This document shows positions 14,880 through 22,652 of a stretch of 31,041 nucleotides of DNA, one piece after another. The first letter of the stretch is position 1, and every line of letters begins with the position of its first letter. The stretch is from a virus, in IMG/VR virus record IMGVR_UViG_3300048996_000101, positions 1-31,041 of that record; one strand, written 5' to 3'. A program made the position numbers and the translations under genes. The notes under the pieces were generated by a model. The model searched no databases. It was not told the origin of the DNA and was given only the letters and a program-made list of their open reading frames with translations.

Positions 14880-15956
14880 TCAGATGGTTCGCGTGCGGGC
14901 TTTGCGTCCGTACTGCTGGTATTGCATTTCCCGCTGATTGACGAGAGCTTCGATCGTGGCGGCGCGCTTTGCGGTACCACCGAAGTTGGACGAGGCGGAC
15001 ATGGTGCGGAACCATCCGGTCTGCTCCTGCATGAGAACGTTGATCGCTTCTCCCAGGTTCAGAACGCGTATGCCTGCGGGGGGATCCCAGCGATATACGG
15101 TGGCTCCGGTGAGATGTGCAGCTGCTGTCGTCCCGAACGCTCCGCGAATCACTGTCAGGGTTCGTGGAGCGTAGATGTCTGCCCCAACGGTGTGAGCGGC
15201 GAGAACTGATCCGTCATAGGCGCGAAGAACTGTGAGGTTGTTCCCGGTGATATCGAGGATCAGCATGCGCTCGGAGTCGATGGTGATGACCTCATCGACG
15301 GCAAACTGTGTTCCGTCGGCAACGGGGATCGTTACTTCGGCCTTGTTCGTCGTCAGTCCGGATCCTGCGAGGTTCTGCCCTGTATCCAGGGAGACTCGGC
15401 TGGAAACGATGACGCGCTCCGAATCAATGCGAAGGACCGACCCGACGCCTACCTCGGCGGATACGTTCGCGGATACATCGATGCCCGTCTCTGTGGTGTC
15501 CAGGGCTTCCACCGTGGTGCCGACGGTGTACTCGTCGTTGGTGTATCCCCACAACCCGGTGATGCCGATCGCCTGCTGATACGTCGATCCGCTGCTGAGC
15601 GCTGACGACGTACCGATGTTGATTTCCAGGCGGTTGTACGGAGGACCGACCCGGTTGGGCTCAAGGTTGTAGTTCGTCGAAGGCACGACCACGCCACCGG
15701 ATGTCACTGCTGTCGCGGAGATGAGTTCCGCGTCGTCCAGCCACAGCCGCCAGGGAACGGCGCCCTGGGAGTTCGGCCAGTCGAAGTACTTGGTCGCGAT
15801 GCGCGGGTAGAAGATGCGGTGGCAGTTTCCGTCCACGACGCGCGCCCCGGACTCCAGCGCCCGGTCGATGTTGTTGTTGTTCCTGGCTGTCTCGCCTATC
15901 TCCAGAGCGCGCTTGAGCATTTCACGGGTGGCGTATACGCCCGACGTAATCGTCAT
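14880..15956 (-). CDS. Head-tail adaptor protein with inserted beta repeats
   Basis: 358 residues, ATG with GCGGAGGC upstream. The ends are helical adaptor sequence (REMLKRALEIGETARNNNNI at 11-30; a C-terminal helix with EALVNQREMQYQQYG), while residues about 150-300 hold two beta segments with similar phrases (RIDSERVIVSSRV and TIDSERMLILDI), so an internal duplication is likely. First helices resemble gp6-like adaptors that bind under the portal. Unusually long for such adaptors, presumably because of the inserted beta domain. Follows the SAP/zinc-ribbon gene after a 91-nt gap. Confidence 0.7.
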   Translation of the reverse strand: MTITSGVYATREMLKRALEIGETARNNNNIDRALESGARVVDGNCHRIFYPRIATKYFDWPNSQGAVPWRLWLDDAELISATAVTSGGVVVPSTNYNLEPNRVGPPYNRLEINIGTSSALSSGSTYQQAIGITGLWGYTNDEYTVGTTVEALDTTETGIDVSANVSAEVGVGSVLRIDSERVIVSSRVSLDTGQNLAGSGLTTNKAEVTIPVADGTQFAVDEVITIDSERMLILDITGNNLTVLRAYDGSVLAAHTVGADIYAPRTLTVIRGAFGTTAAAHLTGATVYRWDPPAGIRVLNLGEAINVLMQEQTGWFRTMSASSNFGGTAKRAATIEALVNQREMQYQQYGRKARTRTI

Positions 15957-16047
15957 TTACGCCTCCGCCAGGAGGCCATCCGCCGAGTTGATCGCAACGG
16001 ACGACCTCCCTATTCGCGTCTGCGGGCAGTTGGTAGTAGGACGTGGC

Positions 16048-16668
16048 CTACGGTGTTTCGGTGTCCTCGGCAGGAGCAGCCGACTCGCGCAGCCGGTCGG
16101 CGAGTTGATTCTTGGTGCCGTACGCCGCAATGCCTCGGTCGGAGGCCAGGCTGCGCAGTTCGGCCAGGGTCATCCCGGCGTACGGGTCCCCGTCGTCCCC
16201 GGTATCCGCTTCGGCTACTTCCTGAGGAGTCTCGTCCTGGACGTCGTCCAAAGTGGGCTGCTCGTCCTCGGGAGTTGGACGCCCCTGGTCGGCCTCGGCT
16301 CCGACCAGGGGCTTGCTCGCATCGGCAGCCGGGGAGACGTCTGCATCGGCGCGAGCGTTCGTGGCACCGCCATGGACGGTGATCTTGGGAGACATCGGCT
16401 CCTCCTCGGGAGGCCAGGTGACCGGCACCCGGCTACCACACGAGGTACAGGCCAGTGTCGGAAGTTCGATGAGTCCGGACGTCACGGACTGAAGCCGGAC
16501 GGTCCAGGGTCCGCGCCCGCAGCCGGGGCAGGAGAGGGTGACAAAGAGAGGGAGCCGCTTGGTTACGGTTCCCTCTTTCTCTACGTAGTCACTGCTGCCA
16601 CAGTGCGGGCATGCAGCCAGGTCAAGCGCGTACTGCGTGGTGCAGTCGGCACATGTCCGCACGCTCAT
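16048..16668 (-). CDS. Two zinc ribbons plus C-terminal SAP-like DNA-binding segment
   Basis: 206 residues; ATG at 16668 chosen over a 25-residue extension because it starts 7 nt after the previous gene stop and the extension is out of place. Residues 6-23 carry CADC..CPHC and 47-77 carry CPGC..CTSC, giving two probable zinc ribbons. An acidic, Pro/Asp-rich linker follows and residues about 157-193 (MTLAELRSLASDRGIAAYG) look like a SAP or Rho-N-type helix-hinge-helix that binds nucleic acid. Such C-terminal segments occur in actinophage head-tail connector proteins. Role uncertain: head assembly or DNA-associated virion protein. Confidence 0.7.
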   Translation of the reverse strand: MSVRTCADCTTQYALDLAACPHCGSSDYVEKEGTVTKRLPLFVTLSCPGCGRGPWTVRLQSVTSGLIELPTLACTSCGSRVPVTWPPEEEPMSPKITVHGGATNARADADVSPAADASKPLVGAEADQGRPTPEDEQPTLDDVQDETPQEVAEADTGDDGDPYAGMTLAELRSLASDRGIAAYGTKNQLADRLRESAAPAEDTETP

Positions 16669-16675
16669 AGCACTC

Positions 16676-17836
16676 TCAATTCTTGAAGGTCCGGCGATTG
16701 CCTGCCGCCCAGACTGAGCCGTCGAACAGGCAGAACAGTTCACCGTTCGGTCCGGCGCGGAGCGGTTCTCCGCAGTTGAGGCACGCTACGGGGCGGCGTC
16801 CGCGTTCCTCGTTGTGCAGCTGTATGCCCTCGCTGACGAGGCTGAGCAGGCTGTACCACGAACCCGTGCTCACGGGAGCGGGTGTGCTGTCCCGTCCCGT
16901 TGCGGTCAGTCCACCGAGCGCGGCTGTCGCGGAGCCGGTGACGTGTGACGGCGCCGTCGCAGAGCCGGTGAGACCACCGAGTTGTGCTGACGCGGAGGCG
17001 ACGACGGTGCGCAGGCCGGTGACACTTCCGGTCAGGGAGCCACCGCTGAAGGTGGCTGTGCCGATGACTTTCGGCGTGCCGTTCGCCGTGGCGGTGAGTG
17101 CGCCGAACGCGGCAGTCGCAGTCCCGAGTACCTTCGGTACGCCGGATGCCGTGGCCGTGAGACTTCCGAAGGCGGCGGTGGCGGTACCGGTGACCGACCC
17201 GGAGAGCGGAGGGTCGGCTTCGGTGGACACCGCCGTCGAACCGGCAGACAAGTTACGGGCGTTGCCAGAGTGGTCGGTCAGGTCGGTGGAGTCGGTGAGC
17301 GGCCAGTCCGCCCACAGGCTCGCAGTGATGACCGGTGTGGCGCTTGCCCATTCGGCCTCGATCTGAACCTGCGTCAGCTCTGTGGTCCAGACGCGGACGT
17401 AGGCCAAGCGCCCATTGAACGGCTCCGAGGCGTCAGCCGGTGCACGCCCGCCGAGCGTGATGCCGTCGGGGGTTCCGACACCGACCGTGCCGGAGTCGAC
17501 CTCGGTCGTGCCGCCCACGGTGTTGACGTAGCTCTTGCCGGTCGTGCCGGAGCAGGAGATCGCGATCTTCCGCCAGGAGCCGACCGCCATGTTCGTCGCG
17601 TTGGTGACCGATCCGCCACCGGTGAAGTAGTTCGGGCCGGACAAGCCGTCGGACCCGGTGGCCCACGTAGCGACAGTGCTGCCACCAGACGACGAATGCA
17701 GTCGGCCGAACGTAGCGTTCGCATCGGTGTCGACCGACACGTACGCCCACGCGGTGATGGTGAATCCCGAGCCGACAGCGAACATGGTGCCTGCGAACGA
17801 GATTCTGTCGCCAGCGGCGTCGAAGCGCGTGGACAT
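16676..17836 (-). CDS. LamG-domain virion protein with beta repeats and C-terminal zinc ribbon
   Basis: 386 residues, ATG with GGAGGTG upstream. Residues 1-175 form a concanavalin/LamG fold (FTITAWAYVSV, LAYVRVWTTELTQ), then about residues 205-320 repeat a roughly 20-25-residue unit (TATAAFGSLTATASG, TATAAFGALTATANG, ATAALGGLTATG), and the end carries CLNCGEPLRAGPNGELFC followed by LFDGS, a three-cysteine ribbon (352, 355, 369). LamG domains bind glycans or decorate capsids. Location in the head-decoration interval suggests an exposed head protein. Read with the next gene (stop/start 7 nt apart). Confidence 0.75.
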   Translation of the reverse strand: MSTRFDAAGDRISFAGTMFAVGSGFTITAWAYVSVDTDANATFGRLHSSSGGSTVATWATGSDGLSGPNYFTGGGSVTNATNMAVGSWRKIAISCSGTTGKSYVNTVGGTTEVDSGTVGVGTPDGITLGGRAPADASEPFNGRLAYVRVWTTELTQVQIEAEWASATPVITASLWADWPLTDSTDLTDHSGNARNLSAGSTAVSTEADPPLSGSVTGTATAAFGSLTATASGVPKVLGTATAAFGALTATANGTPKVIGTATFSGGSLTGSVTGLRTVVASASAQLGGLTGSATAPSHVTGSATAALGGLTATGRDSTPAPVSTGSWYSLLSLVSEGIQLHNEERGRRPVACLNCGEPLRAGPNGELFCLFDGSVWAAGNRRTFKN

Positions 17837-17871
17837 GCGGATTCACCTCCGTCCAACGCTGGGATTCCTGG

Positions 17872-18237
17872 TCAGGCCGCGACGGACAGGCTGAGGGTGA
17901 GCGAGCCGGAAGGGATGGTGAACGTGTCACCGGTCACCACCGCGTTCGCCGTGATCGTCCCGGAGCCGCCGAAAGAACCGGCGGACGATGCCGTCCAGAG
18001 CGAGAAGTGGGTGAAGTCTTCGGTCCCGGCGACGCTCGTCCACACGAGGTCTGCCGAAGAGGACTTCGAGGCGCTGGATGCGGAGGCCCAAGTCGCCTGC
18101 TTGCGGGTCGTTTCGGTCGCCGCGTTCGAGGCGCCCGCAGCACCCGGGTCACCGACGTGCAACTTGACCCAGGAGTAGGTCGTGCCCTGGTTGTCCAAGT
18201 GGGTGTTCGCCGCCGCAGTGGAGAATCCAACAGCCAT
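17872..18237 (-). CDS. Small virion protein, tail-fibre/head-decoration type
   Basis: 121 residues, ATG with GGAG upstream. Starts AVGFSTAAANTHLDNQGTTYS and continues with WVKLHVGDPGAAGASNAA, a pattern I know from a widespread actinophage structural family whose exact site on the virion is not settled. Ends in beta strands (TFTIPSGSLTLSLSVAA). Function inferred only from position and the recurring LHVGDPG motif. Confidence 0.65.
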   Translation of the reverse strand: MAVGFSTAAANTHLDNQGTTYSWVKLHVGDPGAAGASNAATETTRKQATWASASSASKSSSADLVWTSVAGTEDFTHFSLWTASSAGSFGGSGTITANAVVTGDTFTIPSGSLTLSLSVAA

Positions 18238-18328
18238 GATCTACTCCGTGAATTACGTTGCCGCGATCAGGCCGCCGCCGCGAGCAGCGCCACGGTGACA
18301 GCGGGAATGGGCTACTGCCAAAGGGAAT

Positions 18329-18345
18329 CCCCTCGCGTATAGGGG
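18329..18345 (-). terminator. Short GC hairpin after the 166-residue head gene
   Basis: CCCCT and AGGGG (18329-18333, 18341-18345) with a 7-nt loop, 6 nt after the gene stop at 18351 on the minus strand. Stem is short and no clean T-tract follows, so termination is only possible. Confidence 0.35.
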
Positions 18346-18350
18346 AGGTG

Positions 18351-18851
18351 TCAGCTGACTTCCTGCCAGATGTACGTGATGCTCCACACCTGATCGACGT
18401 CACCGGCGGCTGTGCCAAAGGCGAATCCCTCCCCAGGGAGAGCCACGAGAGTGGCGTACGCCGGGGATGTGGCAATGGAATTCGAGACGCCGGGACCAGT
18501 AGCGATCACAGGTGGGAAAGAAGTAATGAGAGGCCCCGCTGCCGTCGTGGGAACGGTGACCGGATTGCCGACGCGTACCTGAGTGACAGGGTCTGGCCAG
18601 TTCGTCTGATGGCGGGCGATAAGTGCACCACTGATGGGAACTCCAGCCACATGACTGGTGATTCGCCAGACAACCATGCTCTTCGGGACGCTCGTCGCGC
18701 CCGTCGCATAGGACGACACAGTGGACATGAGAGCGATGTGCGTGACACCGCTGCCTGCCGGATTCATGACCGAGAGGAAGTTGTTCGCAGTGACAACTCC
18801 CGGTACATCGCTGATCGTGTACAGGTAATGGGCTCTGTTCGAGATTCCCAT
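18351..18851 (-). CDS. Hypothetical head-region structural protein
   Basis: 166 residues. I chose the ATG at 18851 because an upstream extension runs through a 14-bp hairpin; the ribosome site is weak (GGGCGATC). Composition is Ser/Thr/Val/Pro-rich with regular beta periodicity (TVSSYATGATSVPKSMVVWRI, TVPTTAAGPLITSFPP), and it ends DQVWSITYIWQEVS. No known family recognised; jelly-roll-like fold expected. It lies among head accessory genes and may be a decoration protein. Confidence 0.6.
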   Translation of the reverse strand: MGISNRAHYLYTISDVPGVVTANNFLSVMNPAGSGVTHIALMSTVSSYATGATSVPKSMVVWRITSHVAGVPISGALIARHQTNWPDPVTQVRVGNPVTVPTTAAGPLITSFPPVIATGPGVSNSIATSPAYATLVALPGEGFAFGTAAGDVDQVWSITYIWQEVS

Positions 18852-18880
18852 AATGATCGCCCGCTGCTTTCTGGGGCGAA

Positions 18881-18916
18881 GCAGGGGACTGCACGTGGGT
18901 GTGTGCAATCCCCTGC
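18881..18916 (-). terminator. Strong 14-bp hairpin between head accessory genes
   Basis: Arms 18881-18894 (GCAGGGGACTGCAC) and 18903-18916, complementary at 13 of 14 positions, loop of 8 nt. It directly follows the stop at 18928 on the minus strand and precedes the next start by about 30 nt. No long T-tract; likely transcript stabilising or partial terminator. Confidence 0.65.
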
Positions 18917-18927
18917 GATGCGATGCG

Positions 18928-19386
18928 TCAGGCTGCCGTGATGGCAGCCCCGTTGTCGATCGGGACGTAGGTCAGGACCCAGGTGATTCCACCGTCGGCA
19001 CCGGTGGCGGTGACCTGCTCGATGGTTCCCGTGTTCACGACGATCGGCTGCTTGATCGTCGGGACAGCGCCCGGACCCGTGAGAATGGAATCGCCCGTCA
19101 GTCCCTGAAAAGAGACCAGGTTCCCGAGAGGGGTGTCGGTCGTGCCGATGTCGGTCGCCGCGCACAAGTCCTTGGTCGTACCCACGGTGGGGTTCGCCTG
19201 GAGCTTCACGGTGTTGGCGACGGTGATCGCGGTCGTGACCTCACCGACGATCGAGGTGATCGCGACCTTGCCACCGGTGACGTTGAAGAGCGTCTTGGTC
19301 TCGACCACCAGCGGGTCGTACGCCTTGCTGACGCGCACGCCCAAAAGGACGGAACGAACCTGGTCGCCACTGATAATGGTGCTCAT
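18928..19386 (-). CDS. Hypothetical head-region structural protein
   Basis: 152 residues, ATG with AAAGGAGGAA upstream (strong). Contains a conserved-looking DLCAATDIGTTDTPLGNLVS core and ends in WVLTYVPIDNGAAITAA. Beta-rich composition with few charges suggests a virion surface protein. Neighbours are other accessory head genes; the strong ribosome site implies high expression. No function recognised. Confidence 0.6.
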   Translation of the reverse strand: MSTIISGDQVRSVLLGVRVSKAYDPLVVETKTLFNVTGGKVAITSIVGEVTTAITVANTVKLQANPTVGTTKDLCAATDIGTTDTPLGNLVSFQGLTGDSILTGPGAVPTIKQPIVVNTGTIEQVTATGADGGITWVLTYVPIDNGAAITAA

Positions 19387-19401
19387 GCGTTAGTTCCTCC
19401 T

Positions 19402-19923
19402 TTACGCGTTCGGGTTGGCGAGGTTCTGCGGCTTACGCTGCACCTCAAGGCCGTGGAGGATGTAGAACGCGCAGCCGAGCTTGGTGGCACCGGGCGTCGG
19501 AATGTTCACCGAGATCCACTCGTAGTCGTCGGACAGCTGCGTGGCGCTGACCTCGATGACAACGATCTGCGAGTGCTCCGCAGACGTACCGGCACCGCCG
19601 GTGTCGCTGATCTCGGAAGCCGCCGTCTGGCTGATCTCGGACCACGTGGTGGCCGCCGTCAGGGACAGCGCGTCCTTGATGTAGTACTTGGTGACGATGT
19701 CCAGGTCACGAATGGTGCCGCCAGAGGCTGCGTTCGCTTCCTGGACGTCGACAGCCAGGTCGGATGCGGCGGTACCGATCGACGCGAAGACGACGATGGT
19801 GACGCCAGAGCAGTTCTTCAGGTGAACTCGTTCGCCGGTGTTGGCGCCGGTGTTCAGGTTGACCGGGACAATCGCCGGGACAATATCGAATGCCTTGCCC
19901 AGAGCGCGTGCTCCAGTAGTCAT
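19402..19923 (-). CDS. Hypothetical head-region protein, candidate decoration protein
   Basis: 173 residues, ATG with GAAGGAGG upstream (strong). Sequence starts TTGARALGKAFDIVPAIVPV, has a central KYYIKDALSLTAATTWSEI stretch, and ends with GCAFYILHGLEVQRKPQN. First gene after the capsid and after two hairpins. Position and ribosome-site strength fit a capsid decoration protein needed in many copies; no diagnostic motif seen. Confidence 0.6.
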   Translation of the reverse strand: MTTGARALGKAFDIVPAIVPVNLNTGANTGERVHLKNCSGVTIVVFASIGTAASDLAVDVQEANAASGGTIRDLDIVTKYYIKDALSLTAATTWSEISQTAASEISDTGGAGTSAEHSQIVVIEVSATQLSDDYEWISVNIPTPGATKLGCAFYILHGLEVQRKPQNLANPNA

Positions 19924-19946
19924 GCCTTGCCTCCTTCAGGTGTGCC

Positions 19947-19978
19947 GGGTGCGGCGGGGTGTTAATGCCGCCGCACCC
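19947..19978. other. Perfect 11-bp inverted repeat after capsid gene
   Basis: Arms GGGTGCGGCGG (19947-19957) and its complement (19968-19978), loop 10 nt. On the minus strand it sits between the capsid terminator (20043-20072) and the ribosome site of the 173-residue gene. May be a second terminator or a 5' stabiliser for the downstream message. Confidence 0.6.
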
Positions 19979-20042
19979 ACGGCCCAGGGTTGGGTTTCAA
20001 TGCGCCCCAGGGCTGTGCGATACCGCTGCGCAGGACGGCATG

Positions 20043-20072
20043 AAAAAACGCCAGACCGAAATTCGGCTGGCG
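20043..20072 (-). terminator. Terminator after major capsid gene
   Basis: Stem CGCCAG / CTGGCG continued by CCGA/TCGG (about 10 bp with one bulge) followed on the minus strand by TTTTTT and CATGCC, 23 nt after the capsid stop. Same trailing sequence as three other hairpins in this cluster. Confidence 0.78.
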
Positions 20073-20094
20073 TCGTCTGTTGCGGCGCGTATTA

Positions 20095-21450
20095 CTAGCG
20101 CGTCTGCAGCTGGACGAAAGGCGAAAGGGTGTTGGTGCCCTGGTTGGGCGTGATGGCGGACTGGATCCACGGACGACCGTCGACACGCTCGATGAATCGA
20201 ACCGTGGTCTGGTCGTTCTGGAAACGGTAGTGCGGGCTCGTGTCCGCCTGGATCGCCTGACGGTCGCCGATCAAGTAGTACGAGAAATCGACGAAGTTGA
20301 TGTCGCCCGCCGTACCCAGGGAGTTGACCTTTTCGGTGAAGAACACCGGGCGGCCGAGAATGGTCATCGGAGGACCGGCGACACCGTTGTTCAACCAGAT
20401 CGCGGAGCCGCCGGTACCGACCGAGAGCGCCATGGTGGCCAGCTCGGGGAAGGTGTCGATGTGCGCGACCCACACGGCCGAGTCCAGGGAACTCGGAAGC
20501 ATGCGGGCGTACATCTTGACGATGTTCTCCCAGACGATGCTCGTCGCCGCCTGGCCGGTCTCCTTGGATACGGTGACCGTGGCCGCCGAGTTCAGGAATC
20601 CGAGAGGCTCGCCGACGCCGCTGCCGCTGATGAACGCGAGGTCTTCGAACCAGGCGATTGCCTCGGGGAAGATCTCGGAGATGAACATCTGCAGCGAGAT
20701 GATCGAGTCGGCGAAAAGCTCGTTCGGGATCTCGGAGTACGCGGTGAGCTTCTTGGCTTCGAGCTTCACGCGGCCGAACGTCGGCGAAGAATCCGTGAGA
20801 GACGCGGCCTCTTCGGTCCAGTACGCCGTCACGCCGCCGTAGATGTTCGACGCGTTGGAAGTCGTGTCGATCATCGGGAACGGGACGGTGAGCGTCTCCA
20901 TGGGAACGACGCGGGCGCGCGAGCGCACCAGCGCCTTTTCCAGAGCGACGCGAAGCAGCTCGGAGCGCAGGTACTCGGGGATCAAGAATCCACCGTCGGC
21001 CGGGACATTCGAGCCGAAGGAGTTCTGGATCTCGCGGATCTTGTGCTGAGCGGTGAGCGCCTCAGCGGTGCGGGCACCGTGCCAGATCGCCGACATGAAG
21101 TCGTTGATGTGCGGGAACAGATCGTCGAGCTTCGCGCCCGGCGCCAGCGGGTTGTACTGGTCGGCTATACGAGCGTGCTTGGCGCTCGTGGCCGGACGCA
21201 TGTCGAGGCGCTTGGCGTCGCCCTTGGCATCCTTGGAGCCGTTGTCGGCCAGGTACTTGATCAGGCCTTCCTGGACGCGCGCTTCGATCTGAGCGTCCAG
21301 GTCACCGCCCTCGGCCTGAGCCTTGTGGGCGTACGCGGTGATGAATTCCTTGAGCGACTGCCGGTTGGCGACGATGTCCTTGAGCTGGGACGCGTCGTCG
21401 AGCATCTCCGCGAGTTCGGTGTCATTGCGCGGAATGACGGGAGTAGTCAC
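20095..21450 (-). CDS. Major capsid protein, HK97-like
   Basis: 451 residues, GTG start with AAGGAGG upstream. The first 110 residues are helical and charged (TELAEMLDDASQLKDIVANR, LDAQIEARVQEGLI), typical of a delta/scaffolding-like N-terminus removed by the head protease. From about 150 the HK97 core follows: VPADGGFLIPEYLRSELL, AKKLTAYSEIPNELFADS, EDLAFISGSGVGEPLGFLN, and near the end FVDFSYYLIGDRQAIQ. It assembles the icosahedral head. The start overlaps the protease stop by GTGA, and two hairpins follow it. Confidence 0.95.
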   Translation of the reverse strand: MTTPVIPRNDTELAEMLDDASQLKDIVANRQSLKEFITAYAHKAQAEGGDLDAQIEARVQEGLIKYLADNGSKDAKGDAKRLDMRPATSAKHARIADQYNPLAPGAKLDDLFPHINDFMSAIWHGARTAEALTAQHKIREIQNSFGSNVPADGGFLIPEYLRSELLRVALEKALVRSRARVVPMETLTVPFPMIDTTSNASNIYGGVTAYWTEEAASLTDSSPTFGRVKLEAKKLTAYSEIPNELFADSIISLQMFISEIFPEAIAWFEDLAFISGSGVGEPLGFLNSAATVTVSKETGQAATSIVWENIVKMYARMLPSSLDSAVWVAHIDTFPELATMALSVGTGGSAIWLNNGVAGPPMTILGRPVFFTEKVNSLGTAGDINFVDFSYYLIGDRQAIQADTSPHYRFQNDQTTVRFIERVDGRPWIQSAITPNQGTNTLSPFVQLQTR

Positions 21451-22652
21451 AGTGCCTCCTTAAAGGCGTTGAATACGTCGTCCGCGCTGGGCGACGGCGA
21501 CTCGATGAGGTGGGCGGCGAGCTGGCTCCACTCGTCGTAGGTCTCCACGGATTCCACGGTGTCGCCACCGAGAGGAATTTCTTCCTTGACCGTTTCCTGG
21601 ACCTCTACAGCAGTTGGTCCCTCAGGGATTACCTGCTGCTCTTCGTCCGTCGAATCCGAAGACTTATCGGATTCGGCAGAGCCGGACACGTCTTCGTGGA
21701 CGGGGGCCTCTTCCTCGCCGCCGTCGGCGTCGAGGTGCGCTTGTGCTGCGCTGCGCTCGTCATCGGAATGGATGGCCTGGCGAACCGTGTCCCGGATCAT
21801 GTCCAGGAGCGTGGCTCCCGTGTTTTCCATGCCGAGCCTGACGATGAATTCGCCGGGCTGCAGAGCCGCCACAGTGCTCGCGGTGATCACGCTGCCTGCG
21901 GCAAACGGCGCAGGAACGACCGGAGCCGGGGCATTCTCACGCCCTGCGTACTTGTAGGCCGCCAGGTCCCAGGCGGCCTGCATGCGGGCGTAGACGGGAG
22001 TCGGGGCCTGCGCTGCAGGATCCTCGGCGTCCTCGCCCTTCTTCGGGATGGCCATGACCTCGTCGGCGAGACCGGCGTCCACGCATTCCTGCGCCGTGTA
22101 CCAGGTCTCGTCCTTCATGCGGGCGCGCCACTCTTCGGTGGTGCCGCCCGCTGCCGCCGCATAAGCCGCCGCGATGTTGTCGCTCTGCTTGTCCAGCAGA
22201 TTGCGCATGTACTCCATCTCGGCCGCATTGCCGTAGCAGCCGCCGGACGCGTCGTGAATCATGAACGACGTCTGGGGCATCATCACCAGCTTGTTGCCCG
22301 CGAGGGCGATAACGCTGGCGATGGAGGCCGCGAGACCGTCCACATACACGGTGACATTCGCCGGGTGAGAGCGGATCGCATTAGCGATAGCAACACCGTC
22401 GAAAACAGAACCACCAGGGCTGTTGATCCGGAGGTTGATGTTCGAAGAGGAAATGCCCTTCAGATCCTGGATGAATTCGTCGGCGTAGACGCCGAACCAT
22501 CCACCGATCGAGTCGTACACGTAGACGTCGGTGGCATCCGGGTCTGTCGCGTTGTTCTCGATGCGGTACCAGTCGGCAGCGTTTTCAGGCGGCTGCATTC
22601 CCGGCGGAGCCGTCGGCGGGCGGCGCTGCGCCACCAGCTCAATCCATGACAT
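21447..22652 (-). CDS. Head maturation protease (ClpP-like) with acidic C-terminal tail
   Basis: 401 residues. Residues about 40-205 form a ClpP-type serine protease: GGSVFDG at 80-86, nucleophile Ser110 in GLAASIAS, catalytic His133 in MIHDA, and Asp181 as probable third residue. The last 190 residues are Ala/Pro-rich then very acidic (DADGGEEEAPVHEDV, DKSSDSTDEEQQ), lacking any fold I know; such tails in phage prohead proteases can serve as scaffold. No separate scaffold gene is present. Start is coupled to the portal stop (TAATG), end is coupled to the capsid start (GTGA). Confidence 0.93.
   Translation of the reverse strand: MSWIELVAQRRPPTAPPGMQPPENAADWYRIENNATDPDATDVYVYDSIGGWFGVYADEFIQDLKGISSSNINLRINSPGGSVFDGVAIANAIRSHPANVTVYVDGLAASIASVIALAGNKLVMMPQTSFMIHDASGGCYGNAAEMEYMRNLLDKQSDNIAAAYAAAAGGTTEEWRARMKDETWYTAQECVDAGLADEVMAIPKKGEDAEDPAAQAPTPVYARMQAAWDLAAYKYAGRENAPAPVVPAPFAAGSVITASTVAALQPGEFIVRLGMENTGATLLDMIRDTVRQAIHSDDERSAAQAHLDADGGEEEAPVHEDVSGSAESDKSSDSTDEEQQVIPEGPTAVEVQETVKEEIPLGGDTVESVETYDEWSQLAAHLIESPSPSADDVFNAFKEAL

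Noticed and set aside
20080-21540. Long open frame on the plus strand (486 codons)
   Set aside because: Antisense to the major capsid gene, which has clear HK97 motifs; no ribosome site.
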